Assembly: GCF_015350975.1 (NCBI RefSeq)
Contig: NZ_JADKRX010000001.1
Span: 124,001-188,000, forward strand
DNA: 64,000 nucleotides
Source: Curtobacterium sp. VKM Ac-1395
Lineage (GTDB): Bacteria > Actinomycetota > Actinomycetes > Actinomycetales > Microbacteriaceae
Reading direction: 5' to 3'
Made by a program: the position numbers and the translations under genes. Within the stretch, counting starts at the first letter, position 1. Each line of letters starts with the position of its first letter. Shown piece by piece: positions 25,340 to 34,591 of the stretch. The notes beneath the pieces were generated by a model that saw only the letters and a list, made by a program, of their open reading frames with translations, was not told the DNA's origin and did not search any database.

Positions 25340-25783
25340 TCAGCGACTCGCGACGCGACCCGTCGCGACCCAGCCGAGCCGGCGGATGCTCTCGTGGTTG
25401 CGGAACCAGATGCCGGGCTGCGCGATGAAGCCGGGGACCAGGGAGCCAGGGCCCTTCACCGGGTTCTCCCGCAGGGTGACGCGGCTGCCGCGGGGGTGCG
25501 GTTCGACCTCGACCTCGACGCGGGCCTCGCCGACCGGCCAGCCGCGCGCCTGGATGACCATGCGCCGGGGCTCGTCGTACTCGAGCACCGTCGTGGTGTC
25601 GTTGATGACGAACGGCCAGATGCCGAACGAGTGGTGGATCTTCGTGCCGACCGCGGGCCAGCCCCTGTCCTCACCCCGCATGCGGGACGCGCCGACCACC
25701 CACGTGGGGTAGAGCCAGCCGTCGCGGAGCACGTCGAAGACGGCCTCCGGCGAGCAGTGGATGATGCGGACGTTCTTGGCCAT
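25340..25783 (-). CDS. SRPBCC (START-like) domain protein
   Basis: A 147-residue protein of the polyketide cyclase/dehydrase-like SRPBCC family. It opens with NVRIIHCSPEAVFDVLRDGW, the usual first strand and helix, and later has VEVEPHPRGSRVTLRE. These small proteins bind hydrophobic ligands. It starts 5 bases after the stop of the FAD oxidoreductase gene, so the two are co-transcribed and may act on the same lipid-like compound. Its stop faces hairpin copy 1. Confidence 0.8.
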   Translation of the reverse strand: MAKNVRIIHCSPEAVFDVLRDGWLYPTWVVGASRMRGEDRGWPAVGTKIHHSFGIWPFVINDTTTVLEYDEPRRMVIQARGWPVGEARVEVEVEPHPRGSRVTLRENPVKGPGSLVPGFIAQPGIWFRNHESIRRLGWVATGRVASR

Positions 25784-25788
25784 GGTGA

Positions 25789-27234
25789 TCAGTCCTCCGG
25801 GGTGAGGTCGACGTCCTCCGGCAGGCCGAAGGTGTGGCGCAGGGCGCTCGTGGCGGCGTGCCACCCGGCCATGCCGTGCACGCCGGGCCCCGGGGCGGAC
25901 GCCTCGGAGCAGAGGTACATGCCGCCGCCCATCCGCCACGGGTCGCTCGAGAGGACCGGGCGCTTGACGAGCTGCCAGAAGCTGGCGGCACCGGCGGCGA
26001 TGTCGCCGCCGACGTAGTTGGGGTTGTACTCGCCCATCTGGACGGCAGTCCGCGAACTCGACGCCAGGATCGTGTCGCGGAAGCCCGGGGCGAAGCGCTC
26101 GATCTGGCGGGTGACCATCTCGGTCGGGTCGACGTCCGAGCCCGCGGGCACGTGCGCGTACGCCCAGAAGACGTGCTTGCCGGCCGGGGCGCGGCTCGGG
26201 TCGACGACGGTGGGTTCGGCGCCCAGGACGTACGGCCGCTCGGCGTGCTGTCCGCGGGCCACGGCACCCTCGGCCTCGGCGATCTCGGACCGGGTCCCGC
26301 CGATGTGCACGGTGCCCGCACGGCGGAGCTCCGCGTTCGTCCACGGCACGGCGTCGGACAGCGCGAAGTCGACCTTGGCCGCGGCGTTGCCGAACCTGAA
26401 GCGTCGCAGGGCACCGCGTCTCGGGGTCGGGATCTGCTTCCCGGCGATCCGGAGCATGCCGGGGACGCTCGTGTCGAACAGCACGGCCTTGGCGGGGGTC
26501 AGGTCGGCGAGCGAGCGGACCTCGTGCCCCGTGGTGATCGTGCCGCCGTGCGCGACGAGGTCCGCGGCGAGCGCGTCGACGATCGCCTGGCTGCCGCCGA
26601 TCGGCACCGGCCAGCCCCTGGCGTGGGCGTAGGAGCCGAGCGACAGGGCCGCGGCGGCGGTGGACAGCGAGGGCAGGTGCTGGATCGAGTGCGCCGCGAC
26701 GCCGGAGACCATGGCCGGGGCGGTGTCCCCGCGGAACCGGACGTTCCACGCGGCGCTGCCCTGCTCGAGTGCCCGCAGGCCGAACCGCAGCACCGTCAGC
26801 GGGTGCCGCGGCACGTGCAGCAGGGCATCGGTGGCGAAGTCGGCGACCTGGTCGGCGTTCCGTGCGAGCGGTGCCATCAGGTGCTTGAACGCGGGGCCGT
26901 CGACGCCGAGCTCAGCCGCGGTGCGGTCGAGGTCCCGGTAGGCGATGCCCGCACGGCCGCCGTCGAGCGGGTGGCCGTACTGCACCTCGGGCAGGCGGAG
27001 CTCGATGCGGTCCTCCATCCGGAAGCGCCGGAAGAACTCGGACTGCAGGGCCATGGGGTGCACGGCGGAGCAGACGTCGTGCAGGAACCCGGGCAGCGTG
27101 AGCTCCGACGTGCGGGCACCGCCACCGATCGTGTCGTTCCGCTCGACGACCTCGACGGACAGTCCCGCCCGCGCGAGCGTCACCGCTGCGGCGAGACCGT
27201 TCGGCCCCGCCCCGACCACCACCGCATCGACCAT
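25789..27234 (-). CDS. Phytoene desaturase-like FAD oxidoreductase
   Basis: A 481-residue flavoprotein of the COG1233 group that includes carotenoid desaturases and isomerases. The N-terminal FAD site is VVVGAGPNGLAAAVTLARAG, followed by the Glu of VEVVERND and GGGARTSEL; the C-terminal FAD contact region contains YLCSEASAPGPGVHGMAG. No other carotenoid gene lies nearby, so the carotenoid role is not supported; many actinobacterial members act on unknown lipids. TAGGCT (27241-27246) lies 6 bases before the ATG, a likely leaderless start. Confidence 0.85.
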   Translation of the reverse strand: MVDAVVVGAGPNGLAAAVTLARAGLSVEVVERNDTIGGGARTSELTLPGFLHDVCSAVHPMALQSEFFRRFRMEDRIELRLPEVQYGHPLDGGRAGIAYRDLDRTAAELGVDGPAFKHLMAPLARNADQVADFATDALLHVPRHPLTVLRFGLRALEQGSAAWNVRFRGDTAPAMVSGVAAHSIQHLPSLSTAAAALSLGSYAHARGWPVPIGGSQAIVDALAADLVAHGGTITTGHEVRSLADLTPAKAVLFDTSVPGMLRIAGKQIPTPRRGALRRFRFGNAAAKVDFALSDAVPWTNAELRRAGTVHIGGTRSEIAEAEGAVARGQHAERPYVLGAEPTVVDPSRAPAGKHVFWAYAHVPAGSDVDPTEMVTRQIERFAPGFRDTILASSSRTAVQMGEYNPNYVGGDIAAGAASFWQLVKRPVLSSDPWRMGGGMYLCSEASAPGPGVHGMAGWHAATSALRHTFGLPEDVDLTPED

Positions 27235-27281
27235 GCGTCGAGCCTACGGCCGTGTGGCTCGGGGCCTTCGGAGCCGGCGGG

Positions 27282-28338
<1,057 letters not shown>

Positions 28339-28368
28339 CTCCCGTGCCCCACGAGTCGCGCCCGCGCG

Positions 28369-29646
28369 CTACTCGTACCGGAGCGCCTCGATCGGGTTCT
28401 GACGGGCCGCCCGACGAGCCGGCAGCGTGCCCGCGAGGAACGCGATGAACATCACCACGAGGATGATCGTGATCACCGAGGACGGTGCGAACTGCAGGAT
28501 CTGCAGACCCGGCAGGTCCTTGAGCAGGGTGCCCGCGAGCACGTTCGAGATCGCCGTGCCGAGGCCGATCGCGACGCCGGCGCCGATCGCGCTGCCGAGG
28601 AACCCGATGAACACGGCCTCGAGCGAGAACAGCGTGTAGACCTTCCCGCCGCCCATGCCCATGGCCTTCATCAGGCCGATCTCGCGGGTGCGCTCCTGCA
28701 CGCTCATCAGGAGCGTGTTGATGATGCCGAACCCGGCGGCGATGAGCGCGATCACGGCGAAGGCGTTGAGCACGCCGACGATGCCGCTGATGACCGTCTG
28801 GAACTGGCCGAGCTGGTCCTGGATCGTCTGGCCCGTGTAGCCGTCGTCGGCCAGGGCCTTCTTCACGTCGGACACGTCGGCACCGGATGACACCGTGGCC
28901 GAGGCGCTGGCGTACGAGGTCGCGATCGACGAGGGCTTGCCGATCTCCTGCGCGGCCTGCATGGCGTCGGTCAGGGCGGTGTTCGCCCCGGCGCCGCCGC
29001 CGAAGAGCGACTCGTTCTGCACGCCGACGACCCTGGCGGTGAGGGTGTGCTCCGCGCCCTGGTAGTCGTCGACCGCGAACGTCAGGTCCTCGCCCACGGC
29101 CGCCTTCGCGCTGCCGAGCCCGAGGTTCTTCAAGTAGTCCGTCGGCAGGACCACCTGGTTCGACCTCGTGTCGTCGTCGAGCTGCTTCCCCGACGCCAGG
29201 TCGGCCTTGAGCTCCCCCGCGTTGGCGGTCAGCGTGACGACGTACTTGCCGTCGTCGCCGTGCTCGGCGTACTTCGGGCTCAGCGCGACGGCCGGGCGGA
29301 CGGTGCCGATGCCGTCGACCGCCTTGACCTTGTCGATGTCGGACGCCGACAGGAAGCCGAACGACGCCGGCCCCCGGTCGACGCTCTGGGTGGAGGCGTC
29401 CGGGTCGTACTTCGCCGGGCCGCTGTCGGTGCTCGACGAGTCGACGGCCTTCGTGATGGTCAGCGAGCCGGTGTCCCCGATGGACGCGACCTGGGTGTCG
29501 ATGTAGTTGCCGACACCGGTGCCGATCGCCGAGGTCAGCGTGATGGTGAACGCGCCGATGAAGATCGCGATGACGGTCAGCGTGGTGCGGAGCTTGGAGC
29601 GGAAGGTGTTGCCGACCGCGGTCCGGAGGAGGTCGAGGAAGTTCAT
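28369..29646 (-). CDS. MacB/FtsX-type ABC transporter permease
   Basis: A 425-residue permease: one N-terminal helix (about 20-40) with RSKLRTTLTVIAIFIGAFTI, a large external domain (about 45-285), then three helices in the FtsX arrangement with RTREIGLMKAMG between them and a C-terminal ARRAARQNPIEALRYE. This is the MacB/LolC type that uses mechanical motion rather than a transport channel, exporting peptides, lipids or antibiotics. Its start overlaps the ATPase stop (ATGA, 29643-29646). Confidence 0.92.
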   Translation of the reverse strand: MNFLDLLRTAVGNTFRSKLRTTLTVIAIFIGAFTITLTSAIGTGVGNYIDTQVASIGDTGSLTITKAVDSSSTDSGPAKYDPDASTQSVDRGPASFGFLSASDIDKVKAVDGIGTVRPAVALSPKYAEHGDDGKYVVTLTANAGELKADLASGKQLDDDTRSNQVVLPTDYLKNLGLGSAKAAVGEDLTFAVDDYQGAEHTLTARVVGVQNESLFGGGAGANTALTDAMQAAQEIGKPSSIATSYASASATVSSGADVSDVKKALADDGYTGQTIQDQLGQFQTVISGIVGVLNAFAVIALIAAGFGIINTLLMSVQERTREIGLMKAMGMGGGKVYTLFSLEAVFIGFLGSAIGAGVAIGLGTAISNVLAGTLLKDLPGLQILQFAPSSVITIILVVMFIAFLAGTLPARRAARQNPIEALRYE

Positions 29647-30404
29647 GCGGAGTGCCTCCCGTGCTGGTCGGTGGCGACCGAGGCGGTCGCGGCACCAGGG
29701 GACGCGGCGGCGGCGCGGGCATCCGAACCGCCGACGATGAGTCCGTCGCGCACGTTGACGCTCCGGTCGCACCGCGCAGCGAGCTCCTCGTCGTGGGTGA
29801 CGACGACGAGCGTGATGCCCCGTTCGCGCTGCAGGCCGAAGAGCAGGTCCTCGACGACCTGCCCGGTGTTCGTGTCGAGGTTGCCGGTCGGTTCGTCGGC
29901 GAAGATCACGCTCGGCTCCCCCACCAGCGCCCTGGCGATGACGACGCGCTGCTTCTGCCCGCCGGACAGGTCGTTGGCGTCGTTCTTCGCCTTGTCCGCC
30001 AGGTCGAGGGCGTCGAGGGCGGCCATCCCCCGGCGCTTCCGCTCGGCTCCGGAGACGCCGGCGATCTTCAGCGGCAGCACGACGTTGTCGAGCACCGAGG
30101 TCTTCGGCGTCAGGAAGAACTGCTGGAACACGAACCCGAAGGTGCTGTTCCTGGTGCGGTTGACGTCGCGAGCGCTCAGCGTCGCCGCGTCGGTGCCGTC
30201 GAGCAGCACCTGCCCGGCCGAGGGCTTGTCGAGCAGCGCCAGCAGGTGCATGAGCGTCGACTTGCCCGATCCGGACTTGCCGACGATCGCCAGGCTCTCA
30301 CCCTGGTTCACCGCGAGCGACACCCCCTTGAGCGCGTCGAACCGCGACGAGCCGCGGCCGTAGGTCCTCGTGAGGTCTCGGACCTCGAGCACGGGAGTGG
30401 TCAT
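29643..30404 (-). CDS. MacB-type ABC transporter ATPase
   Basis: A 253-residue ATPase: Walker A GKSGSGKST, Q-loop FVFQQFFL, signature LSGGQKQRVVIARAL, Walker B VIFADEPTGNLD and the H-loop VTHDEELA. The C-terminus has an extra 25-residue Ala/Ser-rich tail. TACGCT (30412-30417) lies 7 bases before the ATG, giving a leaderless start, and the palindrome at 30440-30456 lies between it and the divergent TetR gene. The TetR protein is therefore the likely repressor of this exporter. Confidence 0.93.
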   Translation of the reverse strand: MTTPVLEVRDLTRTYGRGSSRFDALKGVSLAVNQGESLAIVGKSGSGKSTLMHLLALLDKPSAGQVLLDGTDAATLSARDVNRTRNSTFGFVFQQFFLTPKTSVLDNVVLPLKIAGVSGAERKRRGMAALDALDLADKAKNDANDLSGGQKQRVVIARALVGEPSVIFADEPTGNLDTNTGQVVEDLLFGLQRERGITLVVVTHDEELAARCDRSVNVRDGLIVGGSDARAAAASPGAATASVATDQHGRHSA

Positions 30405-30411
30405 GGGCCTG

Positions 30412-30479
30412 AGCGTAGTGGCGGATGCACGAGTGAAAATTTGCATCTGCTGCAAACCACGTGACGTTCCGGTTACAGT
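30412..30479. promoter_or_regulatory. Divergent promoters with palindromic TetR operator
   Basis: Two -10 boxes face away from each other, TACGCT for the exporter (30412-30417, minus) and TACAGT for tetR (30474-30479, plus). Between them TTTGCA-TCTGC-TGCAAA (30440-30456) is a perfect 6-5-6 dyad in a locally AT-rich patch. One bound dimer could silence both genes. Confidence 0.65.
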
Positions 30480-30485
30480 CGTCCC

Positions 30486-31115
30486 ATGCCTGAGTCCGTC
30501 GCGCCCCCCGCACTCGGTCTCCGCGACCGCAAGCGGATCGAGACGCGCCACCGGATCGCCGAGGCTGCCCGCTCGCTGGCCCTCGAGAACGACATCGACC
30601 ACACCACGATCGAGCAGGTCGCCGCTCGTGCCGACATCTCGCCGCGCACCTTCTTCAACTACTTCGAGAGCAAGGAGGACGCGGTCCTCGGGCACACCGA
30701 GCTCGACCTGTCCCCCGAGGCGCTCGACGCCCACCTCCGCACCGTGGCCGGTGAGCCCGCGGCGCAGGCCGTCGTGGACCTGGCGTTCCTGGTGTTCGGC
30801 GAGACGTTCGGCGACGAGCGCGAGCGGCTCGCCCGCAAGGAGCTCATCGTGCGGTTCCCGCAGCTGATGCGCCGCCAGGTCAGCCGGATGACGACCGTGG
30901 CCGAGGCGATGACCGGCGCCGTCCGCACCGTCCTCGAGCGCGACCCGGCCTGGGGCCCGGACGCGGCGACGGCCCAGGCGGCCGAGATGCTGCTCGGCAT
31001 GGTGATGACCGCGCTCCGCAGCGCGGCCCGGCACGAGGGCACCGACCCGGACGAGGTCCGCAGCCGGGTGGTCGCGTTGATGCGCGACACCGCGGCCCGC
31101 ATCGCAGCCGGTTGA
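30486..31115 (+). CDS. TetR-family regulator of the adjacent ABC exporter
   Basis: A 209-residue TetR protein. The HTH lies at about residues 15-62 with RHRIAEAARSLALEN and VAARADISPRTFFNYFESKED, the latter being the recognition region. The C-terminal ligand domain is all helical. A leaderless start is likely (TACAGT 6 bases before the ATG). It is divergent from the exporter ATPase and shares the operator at 30440-30456. Its stop runs straight into a 53-base hairpin. Confidence 0.9.
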   Translation: MPESVAPPALGLRDRKRIETRHRIAEAARSLALENDIDHTTIEQVAARADISPRTFFNYFESKEDAVLGHTELDLSPEALDAHLRTVAGEPAAQAVVDLAFLVFGETFGDERERLARKELIVRFPQLMRRQVSRMTTVAEAMTGAVRTVLERDPAWGPDAATAQAAEMLLGMVMTALRSAARHEGTDPDEVRSRVVALMRDTAARIAAG

Positions 31116-31168
31116 CCGACAGACAGGAGGCTCCCCACCGGTCCGGTGGGGAGCCTCCCGTCTGTCGG
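31116..31168. terminator. Long hairpin at a convergent junction, family copy 2
   Basis: CCGACAGAC (31116-31124) and GGAGGCTCCCCACCG (31126-31140) pair with 31144-31158 and GTCTGTCGG (31160-31168), interrupted only by an A-C mismatch. It lies between the tetR stop and the convergent permease stop. Confidence 0.8.
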
Positions 31169-31175
31169 GTGCCGA

Positions 31176-32444
31176 TCAGGCGGCGCCGTGGCTGGCGCGG
31201 CTGCGTCGCGAGAGCGAGTCGATGATGACCGCGAGCAGCAGGACAGCGCCGGTGATCATGTAGCGGATCGACGAGTCGAGGCTGAGCAGCGTCAGGCCGT
31301 TCGAGATGGACTGGATGACGATGATGCCGAGCAGGGCCGACCAGGCGCTGCCGCGACCGCCGAACAGGCTCGTGCCGCCGATGACCGCAGCGGCGATCGC
31401 GTTGAGGTTCGTGTCGCCGGCACCCGAGGACAGGCTCGCGGAGTTGAGGCGCGCTGCGGCCAGGATCCCGCCGATGGTGGCGAACAACGAGGTGAGCACG
31501 AAGACCGAGATGTAGATCCGGTTCACCCGGATGCCCGAGCGTCGTGCTGCCTCGACGTTGCCGCCGACCGCGAAGACCGAGCGACCCCAGCGGGTGCGCT
31601 TCAGGACGAAGTTCATCAGCACGACGAGCACGATGAAGAACACGAATGAGGTGCCCGTGCCGAAGTCGCGGGACAGGTACCAGACCATGACGCCGAGGCC
31701 GATGAACAGCGCGAGCGACTTGGCGATCGTCAGGGACATCGCGCCCGTGGACAGGCCGGCACGGCGTCGGCGACCGGCGCGACGGACCTCGGTGACGAAC
31801 AGGCCACCGGCCGCGACCGCGGCGAGCAGGTACGCGAGCCACGGGGGCAGGTACGACGCCGAGGCGAACTGCACGATCGGCGACGAGTACGGCAGGTTGA
31901 TCGAGCCGTTCGGGCCGAGGATGAGCAGCTGCAGGCCGAGGAAGCCGAGCAGCCCGGCGAGCGTGATCACGAAGCTCGGGACGCCGAACCGCGTGAAGAG
32001 CAGGCCGTAGAGCAGGCCGGCGGCGGCACCGACGGCGAGCGCCACGACGAGCACGAGCCACAGCGGCCAGCCGAGCGTCGTCAGGCCCTGGCCGAGGATC
32101 GCGGCCGAGAGCCCGCTGACGCTGCCGACGGAGAGGTCGATCTCGCCGAGGAGCAGGACCAGCACGATGCCGATGGCGATGGTGCCGACCGCGGCGCACT
32201 GCAGCGCGAGGTTGACCAGGTTGCCGGGCGACAGGAAGTCCGGTGACAGGGCCTGGAACACCGCCCAGATCACCACGAGGCCGACGACCACGGGCAGGGA
32301 GCCGATGTCACCGCCGCGGACCCGGCGGACGAAGGCCTTCGCGGCCCCGCCGATCCCCTGGTCACGGAGCAGCCGCTCGTCCTGCAGGTCGGCCGCTGAC
32401 GGGGTGGGCGTCGCGGCGGTGAGGGTCTCGTCGGCCTTGCTCAT
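31176..32444 (-). CDS. Xylose-type sugar ABC transporter permease
   Basis: A 422-residue permease of the ribose/xylose (BPD_transp_2) family with ten or more helices. GEIDLSVGSVSG is the family motif, and FAVGGNVEAARRSGIRVNR and GGTSLFGGRGS are the conserved cytoplasmic loops. The length, with extra helices in the middle, matches XylH rather than RbsC. Start overlaps the ATPase stop (ATGA, 32441-32444). The three transport genes follow a ROK regulator, as in xylose operons of actinobacteria, but no xylA or xylB is present here. Confidence 0.92.
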   Translation of the reverse strand: MSKADETLTAATPTPSAADLQDERLLRDQGIGGAAKAFVRRVRGGDIGSLPVVVGLVVIWAVFQALSPDFLSPGNLVNLALQCAAVGTIAIGIVLVLLLGEIDLSVGSVSGLSAAILGQGLTTLGWPLWLVLVVALAVGAAAGLLYGLLFTRFGVPSFVITLAGLLGFLGLQLLILGPNGSINLPYSSPIVQFASASYLPPWLAYLLAAVAAGGLFVTEVRRAGRRRRAGLSTGAMSLTIAKSLALFIGLGVMVWYLSRDFGTGTSFVFFIVLVVLMNFVLKRTRWGRSVFAVGGNVEAARRSGIRVNRIYISVFVLTSLFATIGGILAAARLNSASLSSGAGDTNLNAIAAAVIGGTSLFGGRGSAWSALLGIIVIQSISNGLTLLSLDSSIRYMITGAVLLLAVIIDSLSRRSRASHGAA

Positions 32445-33250
32445 GCGGTGGTCTCCTGCTCGGTCCTGGCGGCGGCGCGACGGGTGACGGCGTTGTCGGT
32501 CGCTCCGGTGATGGCCGCGATGATCTCCTCGTAGGAGACGTCGTCGATGCGGAACGTGCCGTTGTTCCGGCCGAGGCGGAGCACCGCGACCCGGTCGGCG
32601 ACGGCCTGCACGTCCGCGAGGTTGTGGCTGATGAGCACGACGCCGAGGCCGCGCTCGCGGAGCCGTTCGACGAGGTTGAGCACCTCGGCGGTCTGGGCGA
32701 CGCCGAGTGCGGCGGTCGGCTCGTCGAGGACGACCACCTGCGGGTTGCCGATGAGCGACCGGGCGATGGCGACCGTCTGGCGCTGGCCCCCGGAGAGCGA
32801 GGCGATCGGGATGCGCACGGACGGGATCCGCGCGGCGAGCTGCTGCAGGAGCTCCCACGAGCGGCGTTCCATCTCCTCCTCGTCGAGGAAGGGGTGGCTG
32901 ATCTCGCGGCCGAGGAACAGGTTCGACACGACGTCGAGGTTGTCCGCGAGCGCGAGGTCCTGGAACACGGTGGCGATGCCGAGCGACTGGGCGGCCGCCG
33001 GGTTCGGCACGGTGACCTCCTCGCCGTTGAAGGTGATCGTGCCGCCGTCGGGCGTGTAGACCCCGGCGAGGATCTTCACGAACGTGGACTTGCCGGCGCC
33101 GTTGTCGCCGACGATGGCGATCACCTCGCCCGCGTGCACGTCGAAGTCGATGTCGCTGAGGGCCTGGACGGCACCGAACCGCTTCGTGATCCCGCGGAGG
33201 GACATCACCGGCTCGGAGGTGGGGTGTGCTGCTGGGGACTCGTTGCTCAC
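32441..33250 (-). CDS. Sugar ABC transporter ATPase with a single ABC domain
   Basis: A 269-residue ATPase with Walker A GDNGAGKSTF, signature LSGGQRQTVAIARSL and Walker B VVVLDEPTAALG. Most ribose/xylose ATPases have two fused ABC domains and about 500 residues; this one has one and probably works as a homodimer, as FrcA does. It lies 65 bases after the binding-protein gene, across a hairpin. Confidence 0.92.
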   Translation of the reverse strand: MSNESPAAHPTSEPVMSLRGITKRFGAVQALSDIDFDVHAGEVIAIVGDNGAGKSTFVKILAGVYTPDGGTITFNGEEVTVPNPAAAQSLGIATVFQDLALADNLDVVSNLFLGREISHPFLDEEEMERRSWELLQQLAARIPSVRIPIASLSGGQRQTVAIARSLIGNPQVVVLDEPTAALGVAQTAEVLNLVERLRERGLGVVLISHNLADVQAVADRVAVLRLGRNNGTFRIDDVSYEEIIAAITGATDNAVTRRAAARTEQETTA

Positions 33251-33272
33251 GGGGTCGTCCTCGATCGGTGGG

Positions 33273-33303
33273 GCCCGCCCGGTCCGTGTGGGACCGGGCG
33301 GGC
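33273..33303 (-). promoter_or_regulatory. Perfect 13-bp hairpin after the xylose-type binding-protein gene
   Basis: GCCCGCCCGGTCC (33273-33285) pairs with GGACCGGGCGGGC (33291-33303) around a 5-base loop. It starts 12 bases after the binding-protein stop and lies 23 bases before the ATPase start in the same operon, the same arrangement as at 8262-8300. Confidence 0.75.
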
Positions 33304-33314
33304 GGTTGTTCGGA

Positions 33315-34430
33315 CTAGTTGATGCCGGCGGTGGAGCAGGCGGCGGCGTACTGCGACGTGCAGACCTGCTTCGTCGTGTACAGACCGTCCTTGATCACCG
33401 TGTCCTGCACGTTGTCCGTCGTGACGGCCACCGGGTCGAGCAGGGTCGAGGGCACGCTGTCGCCCTTGGCGGTCTTCACGGTCGAGTCACCCTTCGGCGA
33501 CTCGCCCTTGGCGAACTGGATCGCCAGGTCCGCGGCCTGCGAGGCCTCGGGCTTGAACGCCTTGTAGACGGTCATGTACTGCTCCCCCGCGAGGATCCGC
33601 TGGATGCCCGCGAGCGATGCGTCCTGACCGGTGACCGGGGGCAGCGTCTTCACGCCGCTCGACTTGAGCGCCGCGATCACACCGCCGCCGGTGTCGTCGT
33701 TCGCCGCGTAGACGCCGGTGATCTTGTCGGCGCCGAGCTTGCTGATCTGCCCGGAGGCCCAGTCCTGTGCCTTGGCGGGGTCCCAACCGGGGGTGTCGTA
33801 CTCGGCGAGCACCTTGTAGTCGCTCTTGTCGATGACCGAGTGCGCGCCCTTCTTGAACTGCGACGCGTTGTTGTCGGTCGGCGAGCCGTTGACCATGATG
33901 ATCCCCGAGCCGGCCGGCACCTTCTTCGCCTTGAGGGCGTCCACGAGGGCCTGCCCCTGGAGCTGTCCGACCTTCTCGTTGTCGAACGAGATGTAGTAGC
34001 TCAGGTCCGGGCTGTCGATGAGCCGGTCGTAGGAGATGACCGGGACCTTCTTCGCCTTGGCCTGCTGGACGATGGACGCTGCCGCCTCGCCGTCGAACGG
34101 GTCGAGGACCAGGACCTTGACGCCCTGCGTGAGCATCGACTGGGCCTGCTGCAGCTGCTTCGAGGCGTCACCGTCGGCGTTGGCGTAGACGACCGAGCAG
34201 CCGCTGCACTGCTTCTTGATCTCGGCGGTGAACAGCGGACGGTCGGCGCTGGCGTAGCGGGCGGTGACCGAGTCGGGCAGGAGCAGGCCGATCTTGGCCT
34301 TCGAGGCGTCGCCGCCGCCGCTGCCGGACCCCGTCCCGGCACCGGCACCGTTCGAGCAGCCCGCCAGGGTGGTGATCGCGATCAGGAGCGCGCCGACGCC
34401 GAGCATGGCGCGTGTGGTGGATTTCTTCAT
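33315..34430 (-). CDS. XylF-like sugar-binding lipoprotein
   Basis: A 371-residue binding protein of the Peripla_BP_4 type. The signal peptide ends in the lipobox TLAGC (about residues 21-25). KIGLLLPDSVTARYASADRP, LVLDPFDGEAAASIV, SYDRLIDSPDLSYYISFDNE and NGSPTDNNASQFKKGAHS are features of XylF proteins, so D-xylose or a related pentose is the likely ligand. GGAGG lies before the ATG at 34430. It carries extra cysteines (CSGC near residue 71 and two near the C-terminus). Confidence 0.9.
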   Translation of the reverse strand: MKKSTTRAMLGVGALLIAITTLAGCSNGAGAGTGSGSGGGDASKAKIGLLLPDSVTARYASADRPLFTAEIKKQCSGCSVVYANADGDASKQLQQAQSMLTQGVKVLVLDPFDGEAAASIVQQAKAKKVPVISYDRLIDSPDLSYYISFDNEKVGQLQGQALVDALKAKKVPAGSGIIMVNGSPTDNNASQFKKGAHSVIDKSDYKVLAEYDTPGWDPAKAQDWASGQISKLGADKITGVYAANDDTGGGVIAALKSSGVKTLPPVTGQDASLAGIQRILAGEQYMTVYKAFKPEASQAADLAIQFAKGESPKGDSTVKTAKGDSVPSTLLDPVAVTTDNVQDTVIKDGLYTTKQVCTSQYAAACSTAGIN

Positions 34431-34476
34431 TGAAACGTCCTCCGACAGGTGGACCGCCCACGTTGGCGGTGCCCTG

Positions 34477-34505
34477 AGTGTGCCAGCGGGCGTTCTTGGC
34501 TGCAA
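34477..34505 (-). promoter_or_regulatory. Candidate promoter of the xylose-type transport genes
   Basis: On the minus strand TTGCAG (34500-34505) and CACACT (34477-34482) are 17 bases apart, a plausible -35/-10 pair 47 bases before the binding-protein start. CTTGC repeated beside the -35 box may belong to a ROK-regulator site. The 160-base space otherwise shows nothing. Confidence 0.35.
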
Positions 34506-34591
34506 GAGTTGAACGCAAGGGGTGCAGGCCGTGACGAAATCGTTATCGAAGGACGCCCGTCGAGGTCACCGGTGCCGACGGGGGTGGACGG

